Source of the DNA: an uncultured Rothia sp. | GTDB lineage: Bacteria; Actinomycetota; Actinomycetes; Actinomycetales; Micrococcaceae | Assembly (NCBI GenBank): GCA_946221065.1 | Contig: CAMIIO010000013.1 | Location: forward strand, 1 to 58,771 | Direction: 5' to 3' | DNA: 58,771 nucleotides | Shown: piece by piece, positions 44,216 to 53,272 of the stretch | Layout: each line of letters starts with the position of its first letter | Position numbering within the stretch: the stretch's first letter is position 1 | The notes under the pieces: model-generated | Told to the model about the DNA's origin: nothing | The model's input: only the letters and a program-made list of their open reading frames with translations | Database searches by the model: none | Position numbers and translations under genes: made by a program

Positions 44216-44510
44216 TATTGCAACTCATGGGTTGCAAGACGTCTCGCCCAGGTGAAAGTCCGTTTGGGATATTGAAGATAGGGATACGTTCTAGTTCTGT
44301 AGTGGCCTAGTTTTTACTGTTCTTCGTCCTAGAACTAGCATAAGAGCATTGTCATCGTGCGTGTGGGTTGCGTTTCCTTCTAGACAACAGTTGTTGGGAA
44401 TGTCTAGAACGCAAGCTAGACCTCCAGGATTGGCGTTGAATTATAGAGGAGCCCAATGACAGGTTCGTTATTCGCACGCATGTGAGCTTGCATGAAGAAT
44501 TCGGTGACTA
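44216..44510. other. Gene-free stretch after the decayed effector
   Basis: No coding frame supported. A CAGGTGAAAGTCCG element at about 44250 recalls the domain I segment of group II introns, but nothing else of an intron was seen. Confidence 0.4.
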
Positions 44511-44780
44511 ATTGGGTGGGGATGTAATCAATAGGCTGATCTTCATCATCAATCTCCACCCAAGCTGCTCTACAAATTTATGTAGAAAGCCGATTTCACG
44601 GCGCAAATGGCCAAGTTGGAGACAGAAGATCGATGGTTCTGCCGGTAACTTAGTTAGGTCTAGGGCCGCTATGTCTTTTTCTAGCCTAAAGCGTCTGAAA
44701 GTAACATGATCAGATTCTAGTGACGTATGAGCTGAGGCTTCTGTGATGGTTGTTATCTGATCTTCGGCTCCGTAAAACAT
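44511..44780 (-). CDS. Possible fragment of an unknown protein
   Basis: A 90-residue minus-strand frame with a plausible protein-like core, RFRLEKDIAALDLTKLPAEPSIFCLQLGHLRREIGFLHKFVEQLG. It has no ribosome site and overlaps the end of the truncated HAD gene. It could be the cut C-terminal part of another gene joined by deletion. Confidence 0.25.
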
Positions 44781-45238
44781 CGGAATACCAGGGCGCCAAA
44801 AGAGCCGTCTTCAAAATTCGCCGTCGCGTAGATTTCACCCGTAGGAGCTTCCAAGGCCATCTGTGCATAAGGAACCTTCTCCTGCAGGAGCGCAATCGCA
44901 CGGGTCGGGTTAAATTTGACCGTATCGATGACCCGAAAGCCGTTCTCAAATTTTGGGGACAGTTCTAGGGTTACGGCACCGTTGGAGGTCACCATGTAGC
45001 CGTGCTGAATTCCCAGCATCTCAGCAATAGGTAGCGTTGCCTGCCGCGACCGTCCGGTGGCGATCACAACGGCATGACCGGCACTCACCACATCGGCAAC
45101 GGCAAGTTTTACGGTGTCCGTCATGGTTCCATCATGGTGAACCAGCGTGCCGTCAATATCAATAGCTACTAAATATCGTGCTCCGTCTTCTTTGACCCAG
45201 TTGCTACGAACCGGCGGATGCACTCGTACTTCTTCCAT
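44753..45238 (-). pseudogene. Cof-type HAD phosphatase, C-terminally truncated
   Basis: About 160 residues from ATG 45238. Motif I is intact (YLVAIDIDGTLVHHDGTMT, nucleophile Asp in DIDGT). Motif II follows (AVVIATGRSRQATLPI), then the cap-domain start (MVTSNGAVTLELSPKF). The frame ends GALVFRCFTEPKIR, where Cof-type enzymes normally go on for another 110-120 residues with motifs III (Lys) and IV (GDxxND). Without these the enzyme should be inactive. The truncation point adjoins the Pycsar remains, marking the right edge of that inserted region. Confidence 0.75.
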
Positions 45239-45367
45239 TACACTTTTCACCCTATCTACTCTTGCTCTCTTTGAAATACAGGAGCTGGATCCCAGTTTGC
45301 TCCTGTGTAAACAAGACAATAACAGGTGTTTTTCGCTAGTCTTCTGCAAAAATCCTACACTTGTTCT

Positions 45368-46033
45368 ATGCCTCTTTCTGATCTTTCCACCAGCACCCAG
45401 AACTACCTCAAAGTTATTTGGAGTCTTTCGGAATGGTCTGGGGAGCCCGCTACTACCACGTTAATTGCCCAGCGTACCGGTAATAGGCTTTCCTCTGTTT
45501 CTGATGCTCTCAAGCGGTTGGATGCTGCTGGTCTGCTGGTTCATCGCCCCTACCAGCCGGTTGAGCTGACCGATCGAGGGCGGCAGTATGCGATTGAGAT
45601 GATTAGGCGTCACCGGTTGATTGAAACTTTTCTGGTGGAAACTCTCGGCTACGAATGGGATGAGGTGCATGATGAAGCTGAGGAGCTTGAGCATGCCGTT
45701 TCTGCTCTGATGATTCAGCGGATTGACGCTCATCTAAATTATCCGCGCAGGGATCCTCATGGGGATCCTATTCCCACAGCCGAGGGCACATTACCCGCGA
45801 CTATTCCCCGCGCATTGAGCGGAGTACTGCATGACTCTGGGGATGAGAAAAAGCATCTGATAATTGAAAGAATCTCCGATAGAGACCCTGGGATTCTGCG
45901 TCTTTTTGACAGGCTCGAACTCGCTCCCGCTACCGAGCTGGTTTTGGATAAGGGTTCTCTCTATCGCGCCGACGGCACAGAAATTAGCCTCGATATGCAA
46001 AGCATCGAAGCGATTTTTGTGCACGAGATCTAA
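45368..46033 (+). CDS. mntR: DtxR/MntR-family metal-dependent repressor
   Basis: 222 residues. N-terminal wHTH: STQNYLKVIWSLSEWSGEPATTTLIAQRTGNRLSSVSDALKRLDAAGLLVHRPYQPVELTDRG. The dimerisation and metal-binding domain follows (RRHRLIETFLVETLGYEWDEVHDEAEELEHAVSALMIQRI), with the Glu/His/Asp ligands of the family, then an SH3-like end. It is convergent with an ABC manganese transporter, which it very probably represses when metal is plentiful. No ribosome site is seen before ATG 45368, so the message may be leaderless. Confidence 0.88.
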   Translation: MPLSDLSTSTQNYLKVIWSLSEWSGEPATTTLIAQRTGNRLSSVSDALKRLDAAGLLVHRPYQPVELTDRGRQYAIEMIRRHRLIETFLVETLGYEWDEVHDEAEELEHAVSALMIQRIDAHLNYPRRDPHGDPIPTAEGTLPATIPRALSGVLHDSGDEKKHLIIERISDRDPGILRLFDRLELAPATELVLDKGSLYRADGTEISLDMQSIEAIFVHEI

Positions 46034-46044
46034 GCGGTTGCAAC

Positions 46045-46917
46045 TCAGGTTACTGAAGATTTAAGGGGTTTATCTGCTTGTTTTCCTGATTTATGCAAAA
46101 GTCCTAGCCGAGGCGCGCACAGGTAGACCACAAAGAAAATGATTCCTTGCGCAAGGACTACTGCCCCTCCTGCCGAAATATCGAGATAATAGCTCGAATA
46201 TAGACCCACTAAAGTTCCGAACAATGAAACACCGCAGGCAATCATGAGCATTCTGTTGAAGCGTTGTGTGAGGATACGGGCAGTAGAACCGGGAATCACC
46301 AGCATCGCTACCACTAGCACCACACCAACAATCTGTAAGGCAACCACGCTGGTCAGCGCAAGCAAAACTAGCAGGACGCCGCCGAGCAGTTTAGGTCGCA
46401 GACCGGCACCCTGGGCGTACGTTGGGTCAAAGGCAAAGAGGATAAAGTCTTTGCGCTTAATAAGCAAAACGGCAGAAACAATCAGTGCAAGAACCACAAC
46501 CTGCGCTACATCGGCGTTGGATACACCCAAAATATTGCCGAAGAGAATATGGTTCAAATCTGTGCTGGAGGGCGTGATAGAGATGAGCACCAGGCCGAGA
46601 GCGAAAAAGGTGGTAAAAACAATACCTATTGCAGAGTCTTCTCTCATCCGGTTATTCCGCCGAACCCAACCGATGAGGACTACCGCAAAGAGTCCTACCG
46701 CGAGAGCTCCTACGGCAAAGGGAAGCCCACCGATATAAGAGAGCACCACTCCAGGCAGTACTGCGTGGGAAATAGCGTCGCCCATCAATGACCATCCAAT
46801 GAGCACCAGCCAGCAAGACAGCAGGGCACAAACCAGCGCCGCAGCAACTGCCGCCACAAAACTACGTTGTAAGAACCCGTAGGTGAGCGGCTCAACCAGA
46901 ATTTCGTACAGGTTCAC
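46045..46917 (-). CDS. mntB: Manganese/zinc ABC transporter permease
   Basis: 290 residues, ABC-3 family (ZnuB/MntB type), with eight to nine membrane helices. Characteristic segments are LLSCWLVLIGWSLMGDAISHAVLPGVVLSYI, then EDSAIGIVFTTFFALGLVLI and LVVAMLVIPGSTARILTQRFNRML. It forms the pore of the metal importer. Its start overlaps the ATPase stop by 4 bases (ATGA). Confidence 0.92.
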   Translation of the reverse strand: MNLYEILVEPLTYGFLQRSFVAAVAAALVCALLSCWLVLIGWSLMGDAISHAVLPGVVLSYIGGLPFAVGALAVGLFAVVLIGWVRRNNRMREDSAIGIVFTTFFALGLVLISITPSSTDLNHILFGNILGVSNADVAQVVVLALIVSAVLLIKRKDFILFAFDPTYAQGAGLRPKLLGGVLLVLLALTSVVALQIVGVVLVVAMLVIPGSTARILTQRFNRMLMIACGVSLFGTLVGLYSSYYLDISAGGAVVLAQGIIFFVVYLCAPRLGLLHKSGKQADKPLKSSVT

Positions 46918-47636
46918 TTCTCGCTCCTCAATCCAAATGCCAAGGCCAGATTCTCTGGTTTCAATACCTCTGCCACTGAACCGTGCATGAGCACTGTGTT
47001 CTTCAGCAAAATTGCTTCCGTTGCAAAAGCACTCAGCCCCTGCAAATCGTGGGTAGAAATAAGCACGGTTTTGCCGGTGTTCCTTAGCTCTCTAAGCACG
47101 TCAATTAGCATGGCTTCAGAGGTTTGGTCGACACCGGCAAAGGGTTCATCGAGCAGATAAATTTCGGCTTCTTGCACCAGTGCTCGCGCCATGAAAACGC
47201 GTTTCTTTTGCCCACCGGAAAGCTGACCAATTTGACGTTCGGCATAGTCTTCAAGCTGGACGCGCGCCAGAGCCTGCTTTATCGCGGCACGGTCGGTACC
47301 GCGCAGGGTGCGAGTGAAACCCATCTGTCGGTAGCGCCCCATTGCCACCACTTCTTCTACCGAAATAGGGAAAGTCCAATCTACGTCTTCGTTTTGCGGC
47401 ATGTAACTGAGACAACCGGTCTTTCGCGCTTCTTTAACAGAAAGGTCCAAGATCCGAATGGTTCCAGAATCAAGCGCTTGCTGCCCCACCAGAGTTTTGA
47501 AGAGGGTTGATTTTCCCGAGCCGTTCACGCCAATTAGCCCGCACAGTACGCCTTTCTCTAGCGCGAACGTCGTCTGATCTAATGCTTTGACCGGGCCGTA
47601 AGAAACTGCCACGTTTTCAAGAGTGAGTGCCTGCAT
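46914..47636 (-). CDS. mntA: Manganese/zinc ABC transporter ATP-binding protein
   Basis: 240 residues. Walker A is GVNGSGKSTLFKTL (about 36), Q-loop MPQNEDVDWTF, signature LSGGQKKRVFMARAL, Walker B IYLLDEPFAGVD and H-loop ISTHDL. The MPQ-x-DVDWTFP segment is typical of the metal-importer subfamily. Its end overlaps the permease gene start and its ATG abuts the binding-protein stop, so the three genes form one tight operon. Gene letters vary between species. Confidence 0.93.
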   Translation of the reverse strand: MQALTLENVAVSYGPVKALDQTTFALEKGVLCGLIGVNGSGKSTLFKTLVGQQALDSGTIRILDLSVKEARKTGCLSYMPQNEDVDWTFPISVEEVVAMGRYRQMGFTRTLRGTDRAAIKQALARVQLEDYAERQIGQLSGGQKKRVFMARALVQEAEIYLLDEPFAGVDQTSEAMLIDVLRELRNTGKTVLISTHDLQGLSAFATEAILLKNTVLMHGSVAEVLKPENLALAFGLRSEK

Positions 47637-48553
47637 TATTTTCTTGAAAGTCCTTTGCTGATGGTTTCAGTATCGTGACGAAGCAGCTCAAGGTAGGTTG
47701 GCACCTCGCCTGCTTCATCAGAGAGCGAATCAACGTAGAGAGTGCCACCGAATTTGGTACCTGCATCGGAGACTACCTGTTGCATGGAGGCATCAGAAAC
47801 CGTAGATTCGCAGAAGACGGCAGGAACTTTATTGTCTTTCACATAGTCAGAGATTTCGGCAAGGCGGGCAGCAGAGACTTCACTATCAGAGTTGACAGCC
47901 CAGAGGTATTTTTCTGTTAGACCGGCGTCTTGAGCTAGGTAGCTGAAGGCTCCCTCGCAGGTCACCAGTGCCTTATGTTCTTCGGGGAGCGTACTCAGTT
48001 CTTGGGTGAGCTTCTGTTCTATCCCTTGTAATTCCTGCTTGTAAGAATTGGCGTTCTTTGTGAAATCTTCTGCGTGTTCGGGGTCTAGCTCAGAAAACGC
48101 CCGAGCAATGTTATCAACGTAGGTCTGCGCCAGGCGCGGGCTCATCCAGGCGTGCGGATTATCTGTACCCGATGCGGCATCCTCAGAAATACTCAAAGGT
48201 TTCACACCGTCAGAAACGGTCACGTGTTTGGCTTCTGAATCCTGCATGAATTGCTCGAACCATGCTTCTAGATGGAGGCCGTTATTGAGCACAAGATCGG
48301 CATCATGAGCTTTTTTGACGTCAGATGGGGTGGGTTCATATTCGTGAATTTCGGCGCCGGGTTTAGTGAGAGATTCTACGTTCAGGTGATTGCCAGCTAC
48401 GTTCTGAGCCATATCTTGCAGAACAGTAAAGGTGGTGAGAACGGTGGGTTTTTCGTTAGTTATAGCTGGCGGGGCACAAGCCGTAAGTGTCAAAAGGGAG
48501 CAAGCGATTGTTACAGTAATGAGCTTTCTCCAGGTATGCGATGTATGCGCCAT
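47636..48553 (-). CDS. mntC: Metal-binding lipoprotein of the manganese transporter
   Basis: About 305 residues from ATG 48553, preceded by AGAGAGG. Lipoprotein signal ending LLTLTAC. Cluster A-I (ZnuA/PsaA) features include the ligand His in GAEIHEYEPTPSDV, His in DNPHAWMSP, Glu in CEGAFSYLAQDAGL and Asp in LYVDSLSDE. The Glu/Asp pair and the absence of a His-rich loop favour manganese or iron over zinc. The protein captures the ion and delivers it to the permease. Confidence 0.9.
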   Translation of the reverse strand: MAHTSHTWRKLITVTIACSLLTLTACAPPAITNEKPTVLTTFTVLQDMAQNVAGNHLNVESLTKPGAEIHEYEPTPSDVKKAHDADLVLNNGLHLEAWFEQFMQDSEAKHVTVSDGVKPLSISEDAASGTDNPHAWMSPRLAQTYVDNIARAFSELDPEHAEDFTKNANSYKQELQGIEQKLTQELSTLPEEHKALVTCEGAFSYLAQDAGLTEKYLWAVNSDSEVSAARLAEISDYVKDNKVPAVFCESTVSDASMQQVVSDAGTKFGGTLYVDSLSDEAGEVPTYLELLRHDTETISKGLSRK

Positions 48554-48603
48554 AGTGCCTCTCTTCGTTTTGAGAATCTTTCTCATAGACAAGAGTGTAA
48601 CTT

Positions 48604-48627
48604 AATTGTTCGTTCAGACGAACAATT
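48604..48627. promoter_or_regulatory. Likely MntR/DtxR operator of the metal transporter operon
   Basis: AATTGTTCGT-TCAG-ACGAACAATT: perfect 10-base arms about 50 bases upstream of the transporter operon start and about 90 bases before the divergent FMN-protein gene. Size and symmetry suit a dimeric DtxR-type repressor, and the regulator gene is at the other end of the operon. Confidence 0.65.
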
Positions 48628-48716
48628 TATTTTACTTCACTCTTCATTTGGCGCGTCCCTATAGCCTTGCTCAATTTGCTATAGCCTTAGACAGATTCCC
48701 ACACAGGAGAAACGAA

Positions 48717-50480
48717 ATGTCAGATAAGACTTCAAAGCTTTTGAAAGCAGCCGGCGCCGTTGCCGGCACCGGTATCGCAGGCCTCGCAACCTACGACGCA
48801 CTCCAGAAAAAACACTCCATTCGGCGCAACTTTCCCGTACTCGGCTGGGCACGATTCGGCTTCGAATTTATTCGCCCCGAATTACGCCAATATTTCTTTG
48901 AAAGCAACCGCGACGGTCGCCCCTTCAGCCGCGACACCCGAACCATGATTTACGAATACGCCAAGGGCCTCTCCGGCGAAAAGGCATTTGGAACCGAACA
49001 GGATATTTCAGAAGTGGGCTACGATATTGTGCGCCACACTATGGCGCCGGTACCCGTCATGCCCCAGGAACCCTGCCAGAGACTCGGCGGGCCCGACTGC
49101 GCTCAGCCCTATGACATCTCACTCTTTAACATCTCTTCCATGAGCTTCGGTGCTCTCTCGGCGAATGCTGTGATGGCCATGAATAAGGGCGCAGCACTCG
49201 GCGGATTTGCCCAGGAAACCGGTGAAGGTGGTCTCACCAAATACCACCTCAAGTACGGGGCAGATCTTATCTGGGAATTTGGTTCCGGCTACTTTGGCTG
49301 CCGTGATGACGACGGCAATTTCGACCCAGAACTTTTCGCCAAGAAAGCCGCAACACCCCAGGTCAAGGGCATTATGGTGAAAATTTCTCAGGGCGCTAAG
49401 CCCGGTCTGGGCGGTCATCTTCCCGGCGAGAAAGTCACCGAAGAAATCGCCGAAGCACGCCATGTACCGGTCGGTCAAGACTGCATCTCCCCCGCTGCCC
49501 ACAGCGCCTTCAGCACCCCCGTTGAACTCATGAACTTTGTGGGTCAGCTCCGCGAACTCTCCCAGGGCAAGCCCATTGGTATCAAGTTCTGCGTAGGTTC
49601 TGAGATTGAGGTTCTTTCCCTCTGCAAGGCCATGATTGAAACCGGTATTTGCCCCGACTGGATTACCGTGGACGGCGCAGAGGGCGGCACCGGTGCCGCG
49701 CCTCTCGAATTCGAGGACTCGGTAGGTGTTCCGCTGACTAATGGCCTCATTATTGTGCAGAACGCTCTCGTAGGAGCGGGCTTGCGCGACCGCTTTGCTA
49801 TCGGTGCCGGTGGCAAAATTACCGGCGGCGCCGACGTCGTCCGTCGTATTGCTTTGGGTGCCGACTTCACCAACTCAGCCCGCGGCATGATGATGGCAAC
49901 CGGCTGCGTTCAGGCACAGAAGTGTCACACCAACGAATGCCCCACCGGCGTTGCAACCCAGAACCCCTGGTTGCAGCGCGGTATCGACGTCGACAATAAA
50001 GGCGAGCGCGTTCGCAACTATCATGTGGGCGTCATGAATTCTGCGATGCGAATTTTGGCTTCTATGGGGCTTTCAGATTTCAAAGATCTAGGTCCAGAAC
50101 ATGTATTCCACCGCGTGGACTCTACCCACTCACTCTCCTATGCCAAGCTCTATGACTGGTTCGAGCCGAGTGCCTTTCTGACAGGCAATGTTCCCGAGGA
50201 ATGGGCAGAGCGCTGGGAACGCGCCAACGCTCACTCCTTCACCCCCAGAGCACGCCAAACACCAACGTGCCTAACAAAAACACCCCCGGCTAAAATCAGG
50301 CCCTCTCAGGGAATCATGAGGCTTATTCATAAGGGGTCCCAGCCACGAAAAATATCAGCGACCACACCACCGAGAACACCCGCCCATAAGAACGAAGCGG
50401 CCGCCGAAAACCAGAATGCAGAACCCTCCACGTTTTCACCTGCACAATCACCCGCTCCACCACCGACCGCAACCGATTAA
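48717..50480 (+). CDS. FMN-binding glutamate-synthase-family protein, C-terminus extended into an IS
   Basis: The true protein is about 520 residues. The N-terminal membrane-like helix (LLKAAGAVAGTGIAGLATYDAL) precedes the GltB-type FMN/Fe-S barrel: NISSMSFGALSANAVMAMNKGA, GGLTKYHLKYGADLIWEFGSGYFGCRD, VKGIMVKISQGAKPGLGGHLPG, WITVDGAEGGTGAAPLEFEDSVG, and the cluster-binding CVQAQKCHTNECPTGVATQ. It lacks the glutaminase domain. AGGAGA precedes ATG 48717. One base too many in C5 near 50251 shifts the end: with four C the protein finishes SFTPEHAKHQRA at 50273; as written it reads through the IS to 50480. Confidence 0.85.
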   Translation: MSDKTSKLLKAAGAVAGTGIAGLATYDALQKKHSIRRNFPVLGWARFGFEFIRPELRQYFFESNRDGRPFSRDTRTMIYEYAKGLSGEKAFGTEQDISEVGYDIVRHTMAPVPVMPQEPCQRLGGPDCAQPYDISLFNISSMSFGALSANAVMAMNKGAALGGFAQETGEGGLTKYHLKYGADLIWEFGSGYFGCRDDDGNFDPELFAKKAATPQVKGIMVKISQGAKPGLGGHLPGEKVTEEIAEARHVPVGQDCISPAAHSAFSTPVELMNFVGQLRELSQGKPIGIKFCVGSEIEVLSLCKAMIETGICPDWITVDGAEGGTGAAPLEFEDSVGVPLTNGLIIVQNALVGAGLRDRFAIGAGGKITGGADVVRRIALGADFTNSARGMMMATGCVQAQKCHTNECPTGVATQNPWLQRGIDVDNKGERVRNYHVGVMNSAMRILASMGLSDFKDLGPEHVFHRVDSTHSLSYAKLYDWFEPSAFLTGNVPEEWAERWERANAHSFTPRARQTPTCLTKTPPAKIRPSQGIMRLIHKGSQPRKISATTPPRTPAHKNEAAAENQNAEPSTFSPAQSPAPPPTATD

Positions 50481-51277
50481 TCCGCCGATTATTCTCCTTC
50501 ACCGCAGCCCTCATCCTCACCCCCGGTTTCCGTTGAGTCGAAGTCAGCAGCCCGAGCCCGATATAGCCTTTATCAGCCAGGGTAGATTCATCTAAGAACC
50601 TTTCCACCTGGTGAAAACGATAAGCATAAACATCATGTCTAGCCCCAGATGAGAGATGATTTCCCGAGCGTGCGAGGAAAATAGAAATCATCTTCGAATC
50701 AGCTGAGCTTGCGAAGCTGGGGTCGGTGATAGCCAGCAGTTTTCCATTCAGCGTACAGATGACTTGATGGTTGAAACCAGCACGCTGGTGTTTACCTGAA
50801 AACAATGTTCTTCCTTGTGAAGACCAGTTCCACACTGGAATCAAAGTGCCGTCTATGACCAGTGGAGCCGGGGATATTCTGGAGAGATTCGAGCGCGGGG
50901 GCTTTCAGCTCTTTTAGCTTCAACAGTGCGTTTTCGATGTGGTGGATGGTTCTGGAAATTGTGGGTTGGGATACCTCAAAGAGATCGGCTACGAGTTCTT
51001 CTGTGAGATTATGGCGCAGGTAGAGGAGGGTAATTTTCAGAGCTTGGTTCAGGGAGAGTTTTCTGGGTCTTGTGTCTAATTTTTCCCAGGTGAGGTTCTT
51101 ATGTAGGGCTGTGGCGAGCGTGGCGAATTGATTGCTGTTCAGCGGCGGTTGTACGATGGTTGTGCAACGGTCTTTTCCGGTGTGGCTTGAGTATATTACT
51201 GGCGTTTTATCCTCATTTTTTGCCGCTGGTGGGGTCGTTGTATAGTTGGTGGGTTTTACCCCTTATGAATAAGCCTC
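50318..51277 (-). mobile_element. IS5-family insertion sequence, 960 bp, complete ends
   Basis: Bounded by the 20-base inverted repeat GAGGCTTATTCATAAGGGGT (50318) and its inverse (51258-51277), flanked by AT on both sides. The minus-strand transposase C-terminal part is open at 50323-50844 (MIPVWNWSSQGRTLFSGKH, then GARHDVY, LADKGYIGLG, VVERVIVQVK). The N-terminal part (about 50850-51200) is in another frame. The 70-base mini-repeat is inserted in frame at 50645-50718. It is the most complete copy of this group, but its transposase is split. Confidence 0.85.
50645..50718 (+). repeat. 70-base mini-repeat, copy C (inside IS5-family transposase)
   Basis: Same position in the transposase as copy B, here in frame: it adds SFASSADSKMISIFLARS to the protein between AITDP and GARHD. 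Plus-strand landmarks are GATGATTTCCC, GAGCGTGCGAGGA, AAATCATCTTCGAAT and GAGCTTGCGAAG. GATGATTT and AAATCATC form a stem around the GAGCGTGCGAGGA unit. Confidence 0.7.
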
Positions 51278-51450
51278 ATTTTCATCGCTGAAACGCCTCA
51301 CCATTAGGCTAAATACAAAATTGGAGGAAAATTTTAAAGAAACACACTAATATCTACTTCTTAAAGGCCTTATACAAAAATCATTTTCCTCGGCCCCACA
51401 CCCCTGGCATATTGTTCGCATGCCCCCTTGGAATCAGGAGATTCACCCCC

Positions 51451-52356
51451 ATGAACACCAATCGCCGTAACCTCATTAAAGGCGCAGCATGGTCTGCACC
51501 CGTCGTCATCGCATCCACCACAATCCCTGCATACGCAGCCTCGCGAGTAAATATCCAGTCAGGGCTTTTCGTCACCGCCCAAAACGACGGTGGGTTCGTA
51601 GGCTATTCCGGCTCTGCTACCTCAACCGGACATGCCACCACCCCCACCGCATATTTCTCCGCGCCTGCCGGGAGCCAGGAAGCTGACCTCAACTGGAACG
51701 ATGCCACCAGCAAACCTACTAACAGCTCCTCCTATACGAACGGTGAAGGATCTTTCACCCCGGTTACCAATGGCGGCACTGCCAGCGCAGGCTCTTACAC
51801 CACCAGCAGCGGTTTCTGGTTCTCTGTACCTACCACCTCGGTGACCTCTGGAACTAACTACATCGCAGGTTCAACCGCCACTCTCGCAGCAGGCGCAGTA
51901 TTTGTTACCCAGGTGGAATTCACTATTCCAGCCGGTGCCAATGCTTCCTGGCCCGGGGCAAACGTTAAAATTGCCGGTCAAACTTGGAATAAGCAGATCA
52001 GCGGTACTCGCACTGCCCAAACCTCCTCCACCCCTTACTTGCAAACTGTCACCGCAGCAGGCAACTGGGTAGCATCTGCCCCCACCAACACCAAGAACGC
52101 TGATGGCTCCTACACCTTCCGCGGAACCATCACCTACACCACCACACAAGCCATTACAGTAACCCAGTCAGGCACGAAGTACTATGCACAGACTGAGATT
52201 ATGCCTGCCACTGTGCAGATGAACCCTGCTTATGGCTGGAACTATTTCCAGCTCACCTCCACTATTCAAAAGGCGAGCATCTCCTACACTGCCAACGGCA
52301 CCACCACTTCTACTTCCATCACAGGTCAGACCACCACCTCACGCATCAACCCCTAA
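51451..52356 (+). CDS. Tat-exported surface or secreted protein, unknown function
   Basis: 301 residues from ATG 51451, with AGGAG 10 bases upstream. Twin-arginine signal: MNTNRRNLIKGAAWSAPVVIASTTIPAYAAS, cleaved after AYA. The mature part is almost pure Thr/Ser/Ala/Gly/Asn with beta-strand periodicity (AVFVTQVEFTIPAGANASWPGANVKIAG, then YTFRGTITYTTTQAITVTQSG) and no cysteine. It resembles an Ig-like or beta-sandwich cell-surface protein. The signal is a close relative of the broken gene at 329, so both belong to one exported family. It stands alone after an IS copy. Confidence 0.78.
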   Translation: MNTNRRNLIKGAAWSAPVVIASTTIPAYAASRVNIQSGLFVTAQNDGGFVGYSGSATSTGHATTPTAYFSAPAGSQEADLNWNDATSKPTNSSSYTNGEGSFTPVTNGGTASAGSYTTSSGFWFSVPTTSVTSGTNYIAGSTATLAAGAVFVTQVEFTIPAGANASWPGANVKIAGQTWNKQISGTRTAQTSSTPYLQTVTAAGNWVASAPTNTKNADGSYTFRGTITYTTTQAITVTQSGTKYYAQTEIMPATVQMNPAYGWNYFQLTSTIQKASISYTANGTTTSTSITGQTTTSRINP

Positions 52357-52446
52357 TATCCGGTTTCTTTGTTTCCCTCTATCAGCTGAGATAGTTCCCT
52401 CCAGATATGAACTGCCTCAGCTGTTTCCATATACCCCATAAGCCTT

Positions 52447-52722
52447 GTGAATCTAACCTCTCATTCTCATGAACTAACGCATCTGAAAACACTCTGGGAT
52501 CCCACCGAGAACGAAGGCACCCTCTCTCTGAATGAGGTCTCCGCAGGGTCTACGAAAGAACCATGGTTGGCCTGCTCTCAATGTCCATATACTTGGCAAG
52601 CACCTATTCATCGACGTACAGGTCAAAACAGCGGTTGCCCACGTTGCGCAGGAAAAATAGTAGATCCAGCCCGTGAATGCTCTCAGTCTTTATCCCAGGG
52701 TTGTACGCCTTTGGCACCCTAG
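52447..52722 (+). CDS. Zinc-ribbon (DUF4379-like) protein, probably truncated
   Basis: 91 residues. One treble-clef zinc-ribbon unit is clear: WLACSQCPYTWQAPIHRRTGQNSGCPRCAGK (two CxxC pairs with the W-x-A core). Full proteins of this type have several such units and often an endonuclease fold. Here the frame ends shortly after the first, at CTPLAP, and the following bases hold no continuation. GTG start at 52447 without a clear ribosome site. Confidence 0.6.
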   Translation: MNLTSHSHELTHLKTLWDPTENEGTLSLNEVSAGSTKEPWLACSQCPYTWQAPIHRRTGQNSGCPRCAGKIVDPARECSQSLSQGCTPLAP

Positions 52723-53157
52723 CGCAAATGGGCAAGAGCGCCCCGAAGAAGTTTTTAGGGTGAGGGAAAAACTGGGTGTCCAGGGGTACTAAGTGAAAGA
52801 TGAAGGGGACTTATGGACCTTAAATGGGGTCGACTTGTAAAAGCGGCTATGCCAATAAAAGAGATACCTACATTCCCCAGTTTCATCAAGAAAGATATCA
52901 CAGGAGAAGCTGAGCAAGAGTAGTTCTTCCACACCGGAACGAAATCTAGGATTCGAGAGAGAACCCTGCAAGAGATCGAATAATCGTTGTGGGAAATATA
53001 AGGAGCCGTTCCAAGCAAAACGGAGACGAAACCCGCCGCTGGAATGTTCTCATGACTCAGAAAATCGGTCTTAATACCAAGTTCACTACCGTGAACTCTG
53101 CCCGCGACAGATCTCATAGTCAAAAGCCGGGAGTAAGTCTCATATCTACTGATATAA
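52723..53157. other. 435-base stretch without a supported gene
   Basis: Short frames on both strands lack starts and families. It probably holds the remains of the zinc-ribbon gene and unrelated debris. Confidence 0.4.
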
Positions 53158-53197
53158 GAGAATGTGCTTCTTCATATATATGAAGAAGCACATTCTC
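53158..53197. terminator. Perfect 40-base palindrome downstream of CHAP gene
   Basis: GAGAATGTGCTTCTTCATAT and its exact inverse meet without a loop. It is the second of two strong hairpins after the minus-strand CHAP gene and may serve as a two-way terminator or binding site. Confidence 0.6.
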
Positions 53198-53221
53198 TAT
53201 AAACAGCATATAAATAAATTA

Positions 53222-53258
53222 GAGAGGGTTTATTCGAATGCATCGAACAAACCCTCTC
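53222..53258 (-). terminator. Terminator hairpin of the CHAP gene
   Basis: GAGAGGGTTT pairs with AAACCCTCTC across a 17-base loop, 15 bases beyond the minus-strand stop at 53273. Confidence 0.7.
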
Positions 53259-53272
53259 TCAACAAACGATAC

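Noticed and set aside
44230..44300. Group II intron-like GGTGAAAGTCC segment
   Set aside because: No domain V, no maturase and no 5-prime GUGYG boundary were seen; a short chance match is more likely.
52755..53123. 122-residue minus-strand frame
   Set aside because: No ribosome site, no domain, unusual composition; treated as debris.
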